From positions 62,001 through 126,000 of the forward strand of contig NZ_BMKR01000004.1 of the NCBI RefSeq assembly GCF_014644435.1: 64,000 nt of DNA. Reading direction: 5' to 3'. The stretch's first letter is position 1. Every line of letters starts with the position of its first letter. The position numbers were made by a program, and so were the translations under genes. This document shows, piece by piece, positions 17,617-25,853 of the stretch. The notes beneath the pieces were generated by a model. The model did no database searches. It saw nothing but the letters and a program-made list of their open reading frames with translations, and was not told the DNA's origin. Source of the stretch: Paenibacillus albidus. GTDB lineage: Bacteria; Bacillota; Bacilli; Paenibacillales; Paenibacillaceae.

Positions 17617-17997
17617 TTATATACTTTCAGGACTGCTTGAGCTGGTCCATAGTTCCAGTTCATGCAGAAGCATGGCTTCTTCAGCTTCGTCAAGATCCAA
17701 CCTGACGCCGTACTGGTATTGGCCAAGTCCGAACATCCAGCCCCATCGCACGCTGCCTTCAAACTGCAGCTTGTCCTCATTTAATTGAAAATGAATGATA
17801 AGCTTGGTGTCGCCTGCCGTAAATCGGAGGTTAAGTGAGGTGCGAACCTTGCATCCTGAACGGCTGAGGTCCAGAAGCACACCTTCCGTTAATTTTCCGG
17901 CACCGGGCCCGGTATTGCCGGCCGGCACTTCCAGCCAGCATTCGATGGGCTGATTCATGACATACCGGAATGGTTCTTTTCTGCTGGGGCCTTCCAT
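17617..17997 (-). CDS. PilZ-domain c-di-GMP receptor
   Basis: A 126-residue protein that is almost only a PilZ domain. The N-terminal arginine region KEPFRY (residues 7-12) and the DLSRSGCKV motif (about 43-51) match the RxxxR ... D/NxSxxG c-di-GMP binding pattern, although the first arginine motif is imperfect. The following strands (FEGSVRWGW, QYQYGVRLDLDEAEE) complete the beta barrel. It sits divergent from a GGDEF cyclase (18176), so local c-di-GMP signalling is likely. No partner domain shows what it controls. Confidence 0.8.
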   Translation of the reverse strand: MEGPSRKEPFRYVMNQPIECWLEVPAGNTGPGAGKLTEGVLLDLSRSGCKVRTSLNLRFTAGDTKLIIHFQLNEDKLQFEGSVRWGWMFGLGQYQYGVRLDLDEAEEAMLLHELELWTSSSSPESI

Positions 17998-18175
17998 GAT
18001 TTGCCTCCGTTCGTTTATTTGCTATTATATCGAAATGAACGCAAGAGAACAATCTCCTATGGTGCTATCTTTCAAAAAGAAGTTTCGTCAAATGGACCTG
18101 TATTCATTTCGCCTGCTTTTTGACCGATAAAAGGTGAAAAAGGACCTCTCATGATGATAAAAAGGAGAATGTAAC

Positions 18176-19807
18176 GTGTCATTGAATTTGCGCACAGTGT
18201 TTGCCAGCGCATTTGCAGTCATAATTATTTTGCTGACTGTCCTGTTAAGTTATGTGATTAGCAAGCAATCCACCCAATCGGTAGAGGTGAGCATCGGAAG
18301 CTCGCTTTCCGGGGTGGCCTATCAGATGTCCGAGAAGCTGGACCATTTCATGTGGTCACGTGCAGGGGAAGTCGAGGTTCTCAGCAAGCTTAATGCGCTT
18401 CAGGAGCCTGTTGACAAGGCTGAGATCAGCCGCCTGCTGGACCAGCTACAGGAGAGCTTGCCCGTGTTCACCTGGGTAGGGTTTCTGAATTCCAAGGGCG
18501 CCGTATTAGCGGCAACCGACAACATTTTGGAGAGCAGCGATATCAGTCAACGGCCTGTGTACCAGGAGGCGCTGAAAGATACATTCATCGGGGATGTTCA
18601 CGACGCGGGGCTGCTGTCCAAGCTGCTGCCGAATCCGACCGGAGAGGCCCGGCAGTATGTTGATGTTAGCGTGCCTGTGTACAGCAGCAATCAACAGCTT
18701 AGCGGAATCTTAGCGGCCCATTTAAGCTGGGAGTGGTCAGCGGAGGTCGAGAAGTCTATACTGGCTCCGCTTGAGAAGCATCTGAAAGATGTTGAGGTAT
18801 TTGTCGTGAGCAACAAAGATGACACTATCCTCCTGGGCCCGGAGGGAACGGCCGGTGAACGGATGAGAGGAGAAGCACTGGCGGAAGCCCGTTCGGGCGG
18901 CAATTCCTGGCTGGTGGAGTCTGTGGGAGGAGACAAGGAGTATTTGACCGGCTATGCCTATGGGGATGGCTATATGAATTATCCGGGTCTGGGCTGGTCC
19001 GTTATTATTCGGCAGCCTGTGAAGGTTGCGTTGGCTCCGGTATCCCATCTGGAAAGATTCATTGTCTTGGCCGGTTTGGCCAGTGCCGTATTATTCGGGG
19101 TTGCCGGCTGGTTCTTGGCGGGCTGGATTGTGCGTCCTCTGCGCAATATTACCAGAGCAGCTGATGTGTTAAGCTCCGGGGGAGATATGGAAATTCCATC
19201 GTCCAGCAGCTTTAGGGATGTGGCCATCCTATCTGCATCTTTGCGTAATTTGGTCAATAATCTGACCCAAACCGAGACCGCATTGGGAGAAAGGTCCGAT
19301 AACGCCTATCATGATGAGCTTACGAAGCTGCCAAACCGCTCGGCGCTGGACCATTATCTGGCCCAAGCAGTAAAGCGGGCCAAGCAGAAGCAATCCACCC
19401 TCAGCATATTATATCTGGCTTTGGACGGGTTCAAAAAAGTAAATGATACCCTGGGGCCTGCCGGCGGCGATTTGCTGCTGCAGGAAATGGCGCGGCGATT
19501 GCTTCTTTGTACCAGGGAACACGAGATTGTGGCCCGCCTCGGCGGCGATGAATTTGTGGTAGTTCTGCATACTTCGGCGGCGAAGCCGATGCATGAAGCG
19601 GAGGCAGTAGCTTCGAGGATCATAAGCCATATCAACCTGCCTGTTGATATTCACGGCCAGACCGTATCTGTCGGGTGCAGCGTGGGGGCGGCAGTCTGGA
19701 GTTCTCAAGGGCATACGATCAAGGAGACGCTGCAGCTGGCCGGTGAAGCATTATATATTTCCAAACGAAGCGGCAAGAATCGAATTACATTTGAGGCGGC
19801 TTCCTGA
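18176..19807 (+). CDS. Membrane dCache-HAMP-GGDEF diguanylate cyclase
   Basis: A 543-residue protein starting at GTG 18176 (AAAGGAG eight bases upstream). TM1 is about 9-30, an extracellular dCache-like sensor about 31-290, TM2 about 300-322, HAMP about 322-375 and GGDEF about 385-540. The active-site signature LGGDEFVVV is intact (GGDEF at 456-460), as is the metal-binding aspartate in LALDGFKKVND. The inhibitory I-site upstream reads REHE (447-450) instead of RxxD, so product inhibition may be weak. It senses an extracellular ligand and makes c-di-GMP, probably read by the neighbouring PilZ protein. Confidence 0.88.
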   Translation: MSLNLRTVFASAFAVIIILLTVLLSYVISKQSTQSVEVSIGSSLSGVAYQMSEKLDHFMWSRAGEVEVLSKLNALQEPVDKAEISRLLDQLQESLPVFTWVGFLNSKGAVLAATDNILESSDISQRPVYQEALKDTFIGDVHDAGLLSKLLPNPTGEARQYVDVSVPVYSSNQQLSGILAAHLSWEWSAEVEKSILAPLEKHLKDVEVFVVSNKDDTILLGPEGTAGERMRGEALAEARSGGNSWLVESVGGDKEYLTGYAYGDGYMNYPGLGWSVIIRQPVKVALAPVSHLERFIVLAGLASAVLFGVAGWFLAGWIVRPLRNITRAADVLSSGGDMEIPSSSSFRDVAILSASLRNLVNNLTQTETALGERSDNAYHDELTKLPNRSALDHYLAQAVKRAKQKQSTLSILYLALDGFKKVNDTLGPAGGDLLLQEMARRLLLCTREHEIVARLGGDEFVVVLHTSAAKPMHEAEAVASRIISHINLPVDIHGQTVSVGCSVGAAVWSSQGHTIKETLQLAGEALYISKRSGKNRITFEAAS

Positions 19808-19879
19808 TCCATATTCATATGTACATATATATATACCTGCCTACCTATCGTGCAGATGGCCAGGTCTGAGGAATGGGGC

Positions 19880-20011
19880 TTAGCGTAATCTCTTCCTGGG
19901 CTTGGCCCACCATTTAATCCAGAGAAACCCTTCATCATCACGGAAAAATTTAATGCCCACCCAGCGCAAGGGGGTCCACAGCTCTTTGAAATAATATGAA
20001 GGCATAGTCAT
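19880..20011 (-). CDS. Small basic aromatic protein, 43 residues
   Basis: An ATG at 20011 with GAAAGGGA just upstream opens a 43-codon frame ending at 19880. The peptide is dense in Trp, Phe, Lys and Arg (MTMPSYYFKELWTPLRWVGI, later IKWWAKPRKRLR). The composition is not random: 5 Trp and a Lys/Arg-rich C-terminus suggest membrane-surface binding. A second ATG at 20005 is possible. I do not know the family. It lies between the GGDEF gene and the TrpD2 gene and is transcribed with or near the latter. Confidence 0.5.
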   Translation of the reverse strand: MTMPSYYFKELWTPLRWVGIKFFRDDEGFLWIKWWAKPRKRLR

Positions 20012-20108
20012 ATAGTCCCTTTCAAATAGTTCTAATATACTATATTCTACGCCAACCCTATGAAGATCTCAACCACATTCACACAAAAAATAGAGATGGA
20101 TACACCCA

Positions 20109-20138
20109 AAAGCCCTGTTCCTCACAGAACAGGGCTTT
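20109..20138. terminator. Strong hairpin downstream of the TrpD2-like gene
   Basis: The 12-base stem AAAGCCCTGTTC / GAACAGGGCTTT has a six-base loop; read on the minus strand it is followed by TTTT. It ends the ANTAR/TrpD2 operon 70 bases after the stop at 20211. Confidence 0.85.
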
Positions 20139-20210
20139 CGGTTAACGTATCTGCCTTGCCTTACACTCCACTGCCTATCTCAACGCTGCCGGGAGGATTC
20201 GGCGATTCGG

Positions 20211-21257
20211 TCAGCCTGGACTTTGAGCGGCGGTCTGGCAGCCCCGTAGTGAGCTTTTCCACTTCATATAGACGTCCCAGGCCTTTCCTGTATCGAGCAG
20301 CGCTTTGCAGATGTACATGCCTTCCTCTACTGAACCGGCCTTGCCCGCCAGATGAAGTCTGACGGCACTGTTCAGCAGGGTCTGATTGTAGAAGGCCAGG
20401 TGGCCCCCGCCCTGCATTACTGCTTCTGCTGTCATCAGCTGCACGCGCGCGGTCCAGTTTACTTCAGGTACGGCTATATCCAGCCCAAGGGATTCAGGGT
20501 CAATAATATCCAGGCTGGATTGTCCATCTGCAATGGTATACACACGGGAGGGACGGTCGATATAGAGGTCCTCGGAGCCTTCAACGCCTTGGACAATCAG
20601 CGCCTTTTGGTATCCCAGCTTGATCAGAAGTCTGGCCAGGCGGTCGAATACCGTGTTGTGGTAAATGCCGAAGACAATATAAGGCGAGCAGCCGTAATCA
20701 ACCAGCTTCTCGGCCGTGTTAAAAATAGTCCGCATCCCCATCTCTTCCCGGATATCACGGATGCCGCCTAGTGGCGGACACCACTTCTGTGCATCTGCAT
20801 ACAGCACATCGCTTTCAGAGGCAGCCAGCATGGCCTCCTCACGGCTATGCCGTGCGATGTCAATCCCGGCTTCAAACATGATATCCTGCAGCGTAATGCC
20901 CCATTTGGGAGGCAGGGAATCGGCACCGTGCAGAGTCACTGGCAGACCTGCGGCGGAGAGCAGAAATGCAGTGGGAAAGGTCGCGATAAAGGATATTTTT
21001 CTTCCGTCGTAGGGTCCGGCGCAATCCAGGCCTTCACGCTGCGGTGTGCGGTGTGCATATTTCCGGCAGACATGGACGAAGGCTTCAAGCTCCTCCACGC
21101 TCTCCAGCTTGATGCGTTCCGCTATCAGAAAAGCTCCGATCTGTACGGGGGAAGCCGTAAGACCCAGGATAGCTTCCGCGGCCCGGGCTGCTTCTTCATA
21201 ATTTAAATCGCGGGCGCCTCGTTTGCCTCTGGCGACTTCTTTTAATAGGTCGATCAT
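20211..21257 (-). CDS. TrpD2/YbiB-like protein (anthranilate phosphoribosyltransferase fold)
   Basis: A 348-residue protein with the glycosyltransferase-family-3 fold: the N-terminal helical part with LNYEEAARAAEAILGLTASP and a C-terminal domain with GYQKALIVQGVEGSEDLYID. It has the longer, divergent shape of TrpD2/YbiB proteins rather than true TrpD; no other trp gene is near. E. coli YbiB binds nucleic acid, not anthranilate (family knowledge). The gene is 15 bases behind the ANTAR regulator and is clearly in its operon, so a role in nitrite or nitrate control is likely, but unproven. Start ATG 21257 has AAGGGGG upstream. Confidence 0.75.
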   Translation of the reverse strand: MIDLLKEVARGKRGARDLNYEEAARAAEAILGLTASPVQIGAFLIAERIKLESVEELEAFVHVCRKYAHRTPQREGLDCAGPYDGRKISFIATFPTAFLLSAAGLPVTLHGADSLPPKWGITLQDIMFEAGIDIARHSREEAMLAASESDVLYADAQKWCPPLGGIRDIREEMGMRTIFNTAEKLVDYGCSPYIVFGIYHNTVFDRLARLLIKLGYQKALIVQGVEGSEDLYIDRPSRVYTIADGQSSLDIIDPESLGLDIAVPEVNWTARVQLMTAEAVMQGGGHLAFYNQTLLNSAVRLHLAGKAGSVEEGMYICKALLDTGKAWDVYMKWKSSLRGCQTAAQSPG

Positions 21258-21272
21258 ATTGCTGACGCCCCC

Positions 21273-21869
21273 TTAGGTTTGGTCCTGCAGTAATTGGTAC
21301 ACCTTGACGATGGAGGTGGCGACATCCACCATCCTTTTGCGTTCATTCATAGCCTGTTTGCGGAGCAGATCATAGGCTTCCGACTCGGAAATATTCTTCA
21401 CCTTGGACAAGATGCCTTTGGCCATGTCAATCCATTTGCGTTCCTCAAGCCGGGAGAGGAGCTGCTCCCGTTCTTTCATCCATTGCTGGCGTTCAAAGCA
21501 CTGCTTGGCGCTGAAATGAAGGCTCCAGTGAATCTCCTGGGGGTGCATGGAGGGAGCCAGCAGGCCATCCACCATGATGTTATCTTCGCACGCGGTGACG
21601 GACAAAGTAGCGGTCTCATCGGTGCACCACCAGAGAATCGGGGCTGTTTTTTGCTGCATGAGCAGCATTCCCCAGTGATTAATCTCTGTAATGGGCAAGT
21701 TGAGAATGGAAGCATCGGCTTCTGTGATCCGGGAGATGGCTTCCTCCTCAGTCCCAGCAACTTCCACAAGATAACCGCAGTCCCGCAGCACGGTGTCAGG
21801 TCTGCCGGGCGAGCCCGCCGCCGGTTCATTAGCGGTAAGGCTGTTATGAATAACCAACAGGGAATGCAT
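21273..21869 (-). CDS. ANTAR-domain RNA-binding antiterminator with degenerate receiver
   Basis: I choose ATG 21869 (AAGGGG nine bases upstream), giving 198 residues; ORF extension to 21926 enters the promoter region. Residues 1-125 have a receiver-like alternation but no conserved phospho-acceptor Asp pattern (pseudo-receiver). A helical linker about 125-145 precedes the C-terminal ANTAR domain (about 140-198): RLEERKWIDMAKGILSKVKN, ISESEAYDLLRKQAM and ATSIVKVY fit its three-helix core. ANTAR proteins bind tandem hexaloop hairpins and prevent termination. Such a motif lies in the leader of the divergent nirB gene. The signal is probably nitrate or nitrite, perhaps through a partner protein. 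Confidence 0.85.
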   Translation of the reverse strand: MHSLLVIHNSLTANEPAAGSPGRPDTVLRDCGYLVEVAGTEEEAISRITEADASILNLPITEINHWGMLLMQQKTAPILWWCTDETATLSVTACEDNIMVDGLLAPSMHPQEIHWSLHFSAKQCFERQQWMKEREQLLSRLEERKWIDMAKGILSKVKNISESEAYDLLRKQAMNERKRMVDVATSIVKVYQLLQDQT

Positions 21870-21972
21870 AATTTGACGCCCCTTTAAATCATAATGTCTT
21901 AAGTATGATGTTATATTATATAACACAAAAACAGGCTATCTGTCGATAATTTTTAGATTTTTAAATTTTATA

Positions 21973-21989
21973 TGTCATAATTGTTGACG
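21973..21989 (+). promoter_or_regulatory. GlnR/TnrA-like box at the nir promoter
   Basis: TGTCATAATTGTTGACG fits TGTNANAWWWTNTNACA at all but two defined positions. It covers the -35 hexamer (21984-21989), a repressing position, which would fit repression by GlnR under nitrogen excess. Confidence 0.5.
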
Positions 21990-22013
21990 TATTTCAGATT
22001 TCTGTAGTATAGT
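21984..22013 (+). promoter_or_regulatory. Promoter of the nirBDC-sumT operon
   Basis: -35 TTGACG (21984-21989), an 18-base spacer and -10 TATAGT (22008-22013). Transcription would begin near 22020, leaving a leader of about 150 bases before the nirB start. Confidence 0.7.
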
Positions 22014-22036
22014 CGATTTAACAAATGAATCAAGAA

Positions 22037-22080
22037 CGAATACAACGATGTATTCGGAATTAGCGGCAATGGCGCCTGCT
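22037..22080 (+). promoter_or_regulatory. ANTAR tandem-hairpin antitermination element
   Basis: Hairpin P1: stem CGAATAC / GTATTCG (22037-22043, 22050-22056) closing the hexaloop AACGAT. Five bases later hairpin P2: stem AGCGGC / GCC(T)GCT (22062-22067, 22074-22080) closing the hexaloop AATGGC. Both loops have A at position 1 and G at position 4, the defining rule of ANTAR RNA targets. The 3' arm of P2 is also the 5' arm of the terminator, so the two structures exclude each other. Confidence 0.8.
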
Positions 22081-22145
22081 ATCACTTTACGCACTGGGGA
22101 ATGGTATGATTCCGGGCGGGAGTGGAGCGGGCTTTTCGTGTTTTT
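22074..22145 (+). terminator. Leader terminator controlled by the ANTAR element
   Basis: GCCTGCT (22074-22080) pairs with AGCGGGC (22126-22132), allowing one G-U, and CACT (22083-22086) pairs with AGTG (22121-22124). T runs follow at 22133-22136 and 22141-22145. The inner loop also holds GGAAT / ATTCC. It lies before the nirB start at 22170. Confidence 0.75.
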
Positions 22146-22169
22146 CACATAGAGAGGAGATTGAGAGAA

Positions 22170-24608
22170 ATGACTGTATCACGTAAAAAATTGGTGCTTG
22201 TAGGCAATGGGATGGCAGGGGTAAGAGCGGTTGAGCATTTGCTGAAGCTGGCCCCGGAAGCATACGACATTACTATATTCGGCGCTGAGCCGCATCCTAA
22301 CTATAACCGGATTATGCTGTCGTCCGTCCTGGCCGGCGGAGCGAGTATGGAAGAAATCATTATCAATGATCTGGAGTGGTACCGCAGCAACAATATTACA
22401 CTGCACACAAGGCAGACGGTTACTTCCATAGATACCGTGAACCGCAAGGTGGTTTCCGACGGGGGGATATCCGCACCTTACGATGAGCTCATACTCGCTA
22501 CAGGCTCCGATCCGTTTATGCTTCCGCTCCCGGGAGCAGACAAGGAGGGGGTCATCGCATTCCGTGATATTAAAGACTGCGAGATTATGCAGGAGACCTC
22601 GAAGTCCTACAAAAAAGCAGTGGTCATCGGTGGCGGGCTGCTCGGCCTGGAGGCGGCAAGAGGGCTGCTGCATCTGGGAATGGAAGTCTCGGTTGTTCAT
22701 ATTCACCATTATATAATGGAACGTCAGCTGGACGAGGCAGCCTCCGCAATGCTGCGCAAGGAGCTGGAGGGGCAGGGCATGAAGTTCCTGCTCCGCAAGC
22801 AGTCAGAGGCCATCCTCGGCAAAAAGAGGGTCAAAGGCTTGCTGTTCGCTGACGGCAGCATGGAGGATGCGGATCTCATCGTGATGGCGGTCGGCATCAA
22901 ACCTAATGTGGCCCTGGCCAAGACGGGCGGGATCGAAGTCAACCGCGGCATCGTGGTGAACGATTATATGGAAACCAACATTCCGCATATCTTTGCTGTT
23001 GGAGAATGTGCCGAGCATAGAGGGATAGCTTATGGACTTGTCGCTCCTTTATATGAGCAGGGTGCAGTGCTGGCCAAAAGATTAGCCGGAGCGGCCACTG
23101 AAGGTTATGCCGGTTCCGTGACCTCGACAAAGCTGAAGGTATCCGGGGTGGATGTTTTCTCGGCCGGACAATTCAGTGAGCCGGAAGGCTCCCGGGCTCT
23201 TCGTTTTCAGGATGAGATTGATGGGATCTACAAGAAGCTTGTTATTCAGGACGACACGCTGATTGGAGCGGTCCTCTTCGGGGATACAAGCGACGGCGCC
23301 CAGCTATTCTCCATGATCAAGAACAAGGAGACGGTGAAAGGGAAGGAAAAAGAGCTGCTGCTGGGTATTTCAGCGGACGCCTTGTCTTCTTCTGGTGGCG
23401 GGAACCGCCTGGAAGCGATGGCTGAAGATGAGATTATCTGCGGCTGCAACGGAGTCTCCAAGGGAGCGATTGCCGAAGCTATTCAGAGCGGAGGCTGCAC
23501 CAGTGTGGGCGAGATCCGCAGCTGCACCAAAGCTTCGGCATCCTGCGGCGGCTGCAAACCGCTCGTTGAAGGCCTTTTGCAGCTGTACGCCGGAGATGCT
23601 GCGGTAACTGTGAAAGAGGGGATTTGCGGCTGTACTCCGATGAGCCGCGACGAGATTGTCGCCGAGATCAAACGGATGGAACTGAAATCCGTTAAGGAAG
23701 TTATGAATGTGCTGGGCTGGATGCAGGAAGAGGGCTGTTCCAAATGCCGACCTTCCCTGAACTATTATCTGGGCATGTTGTGGCCGGAAGAATATATGGA
23801 TGAGAAGGAATCGCGGTTCACGAATGAAAGATACCATGCGAACATCCAAAAGGATGGCACCTTCTCCGTAGTTCCGCGAATCTATGGCGGAATTACCTCG
23901 CCTGCCGAGCTGAAGAAGATTGCCGAGATTGCCGAGAAGTTCGAGGTGCCGATGGTGAAGTTTACCGGAGGACAAAGACTCGATCTGCTTGGAGTGAAGA
24001 AAGAGGATCTGCCGAAGATGTGGGAAGAGCTGGATATGCCCTCGGGACATGCTTACGGAAAAACACTGCGTACCGTAAAAACCTGTGTGGGCTCAACCTT
24101 CTGCCGCTTCGGTACACAGGATGCGATTGGGATGGGGGTCCGGCTGGAGAAAGAGTTCGAACGGCTTAATGCCCCTGCCAAAGTAAAGCTGGCCGTCTCG
24201 GGCTGCCCGCGTAACTGCTCCGAAGCGACCATTAAGGATTTTGGAGTGGTTGCCATTGACGGCGGCTGGGAACTGCATGTCGGCGGGAACGGCGGGGTAC
24301 ATGTAAGAGCGACTGACTTGCTCTGTGTAGTGAAGACGGAAGATGAAGTTGTGGAATGGGCCAGCGCCTATCTGCAATATTACCGGGAGAATGCCGCCTG
24401 GAATGAAAGAACCTCCAACTGGGTTGAGCGTGTAGGTGTGGAGAGTATTAAGAAGGCGCTGGAGAAGCCGGAAGAGCGGCTTGCCCTGCAAAAGAGAATC
24501 CAGACGACTCTCAGCCGGATGACCGATCCATGGAAACAGATTGTGAACGAGCCGGAGCTGCGTAAGAATTTTGAGCCGATCGCAATCGCACAGTCAGAGA
24601 CAGTATAA
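22170..24608 (+). CDS. nirB: NADH-dependent nitrite reductase, large subunit
   Basis: An 812-residue cytoplasmic siroheme enzyme that reduces nitrite to ammonium (NasD type). The start at ATG 22170 follows the leader terminator; the frame open from 22122 would lie inside it. Order: FAD domain starting LVLVGNGMAGVRAVEHLL, NADH domain with VVIGGGLLGLEAARGL (about 149-164), BFD-like [2Fe-2S] domain with CGCNGVSKGAI and CGGCKP (about 424-455), a second Cys pair CSKCRP (about 524), then the sulfite-reductase fold with siroheme/[4Fe-4S] ligands in TCVGSTFCRFG (about 639) and SGCPRNCSEA (about 676). All ligands are present. It works with NirD. Confidence 0.95.
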   Translation: MTVSRKKLVLVGNGMAGVRAVEHLLKLAPEAYDITIFGAEPHPNYNRIMLSSVLAGGASMEEIIINDLEWYRSNNITLHTRQTVTSIDTVNRKVVSDGGISAPYDELILATGSDPFMLPLPGADKEGVIAFRDIKDCEIMQETSKSYKKAVVIGGGLLGLEAARGLLHLGMEVSVVHIHHYIMERQLDEAASAMLRKELEGQGMKFLLRKQSEAILGKKRVKGLLFADGSMEDADLIVMAVGIKPNVALAKTGGIEVNRGIVVNDYMETNIPHIFAVGECAEHRGIAYGLVAPLYEQGAVLAKRLAGAATEGYAGSVTSTKLKVSGVDVFSAGQFSEPEGSRALRFQDEIDGIYKKLVIQDDTLIGAVLFGDTSDGAQLFSMIKNKETVKGKEKELLLGISADALSSSGGGNRLEAMAEDEIICGCNGVSKGAIAEAIQSGGCTSVGEIRSCTKASASCGGCKPLVEGLLQLYAGDAAVTVKEGICGCTPMSRDEIVAEIKRMELKSVKEVMNVLGWMQEEGCSKCRPSLNYYLGMLWPEEYMDEKESRFTNERYHANIQKDGTFSVVPRIYGGITSPAELKKIAEIAEKFEVPMVKFTGGQRLDLLGVKKEDLPKMWEELDMPSGHAYGKTLRTVKTCVGSTFCRFGTQDAIGMGVRLEKEFERLNAPAKVKLAVSGCPRNCSEATIKDFGVVAIDGGWELHVGGNGGVHVRATDLLCVVKTEDEVVEWASAYLQYYRENAAWNERTSNWVERVGVESIKKALEKPEERLALQKRIQTTLSRMTDPWKQIVNEPELRKNFEPIAIAQSETV

Positions 24609-24626
24609 ATTAAGGGGGAGTTCACA

Positions 24627-24944
24627 ATGACGATGACCAAGATGCTGGTTGGAAAAATTACCGATATAGACCCAAAAGGATCGCGCACCTTCAGGGTGAA
24701 CGAGACGGAGATTGCTCTCTTTCGTTTATCCGGTGGCGAGGTTCTGGCGGTGGAGAATAAATGCCCGCATAAAGGCGGGACTTTATCGGACGGGATGGTC
24801 TGCGGCTCCAAGGTCCATTGTCCGCTTCATGACTGGAAGATCGACCTGCATAGCGGTGCTGTGCAGGAGCCGGATACTGGCTGTGTGACTACCTTTGAAG
24901 TAGAAATTGATGAAAACAGCGGCTCTATCTATGTAACCGTATAG
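24627..24944 (+). CDS. nirD: Nitrite reductase small subunit, Rieske type
   Basis: A 105-residue Rieske-fold protein. The cluster-binding segments CPHKGG (about 46-51) and CPLHDWKIDL (about 64-73) keep both C-x-H and C-x-x-H ligand pairs, so a [2Fe-2S] cluster is expected, unlike the E. coli NirD that lacks it. AAGGGGGAG stands before the start. It follows nirB by 18 bases and is the electron-transfer small subunit of NADH nitrite reductase. Confidence 0.93.
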   Translation: MTMTKMLVGKITDIDPKGSRTFRVNETEIALFRLSGGEVLAVENKCPHKGGTLSDGMVCGSKVHCPLHDWKIDLHSGAVQEPDTGCVTTFEVEIDENSGSIYVTV

Positions 24945-24980
24945 TCAACACGCGTCAGCAATCATAATGGGGGATTAGTC

Positions 24981-25853
24981 ATGGATTACGTGAAGCCCGC
25001 TGCAGTTCTGACTGCAATGATAGAGGCGGGCAAAAATAAAGCGGAGCTGCCTGTCATGCAGCTTCTGGTACGGGGCATTCTGGGCGGTGCGATTCTTGCC
25101 TGTGCCACAACACTTGCCTACACGGCAGTGGCGCAGACCAAGATTCCCATGGTCGGTGCAGTTATTTTTCCGGTTGGATTCGTAATCATTATTCTGCTCG
25201 GCCTGGAGCTCATCACAGGAAGCTTTGCGCTGATTCCACTGGCGGTACTGGAGAAGAAAACGACCGTAGGCCGTATGCTGAACAACTTTGTTTGGGTGGC
25301 TGCCGGACATCTGATCGGCTGTGTCGTCTACGCTGTGCTATATGGACTCACCCTGACGAAGATGGGGACGGATATGAGCAATCCCCTGATTCAAACGTTA
25401 ATTACTGCCAGTGAAGCGAAGACTACTGCTTACAAGCATTTAGGCGGCAACGGCATGATGCTGGTTACGATCAAGGCGATGCTCTGCAACTGGATGGTCA
25501 CATTGGGAGCAGTCATGGCTATGACCTCAACGTCCACCTCGGGTAAAATAATGGCCATGTGGCTGCCGATTCTTATCTTTTTTGGACAGGGCTTTGAGCA
25601 TACCGTGGTTAATATGTTTGTTATTCCGGCAGGCATGATGCTGGGGGCGGATGTCAGCTTCGGCGACTGGTGGATCTGGAATGGAATTCCGGTGCTTGCC
25701 GGCAATTTTATTGGTGGAGTGCTGTTTACCGGAGTCCTGTTTTACCTGTCACAACGAAGCTTTAAAGAAACCCGCAAGGGGGCGGAGCAAGGTATCGCGC
25801 CCGTCCGCAAATCAACGGTGACAGAAACTGTAGGATTGGAGCGAAGCCTATGA
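24981..25853 (+). CDS. nirC: Formate/nitrite transporter family channel, NirC-like
   Basis: A 290-residue membrane protein with six hydrophobic helices and the FNT family outline: GGAILACATTLAYTAVAQ near TM1, a GLELITGSFALIPLAVL segment near TM2, and the conserved GFEHTVVNMFVIPAGMMLG before the last helices. Between nitrite reductase and siroheme methylase, nitrite uptake is the natural substrate. The last four bases overlap the start of the next gene. The C-terminal 25 residues are a hydrophilic tail. Confidence 0.88.
   Translation: MDYVKPAAVLTAMIEAGKNKAELPVMQLLVRGILGGAILACATTLAYTAVAQTKIPMVGAVIFPVGFVIIILLGLELITGSFALIPLAVLEKKTTVGRMLNNFVWVAAGHLIGCVVYAVLYGLTLTKMGTDMSNPLIQTLITASEAKTTAYKHLGGNGMMLVTIKAMLCNWMVTLGAVMAMTSTSTSGKIMAMWLPILIFFGQGFEHTVVNMFVIPAGMMLGADVSFGDWWIWNGIPVLAGNFIGGVLFTGVLFYLSQRSFKETRKGAEQGIAPVRKSTVTETVGLERSL

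Noticed and set aside
20211..21257. True tryptophan biosynthetic trpD
   Set aside because: Divergent TrpD2 shape and no other trp genes nearby; linked instead to nir control.
21294..21887. 197-codon frame antisense to the ANTAR gene
   Set aside because: The minus-strand ANTAR gene has the conserved domain and ribosome binding site; this strand has neither.
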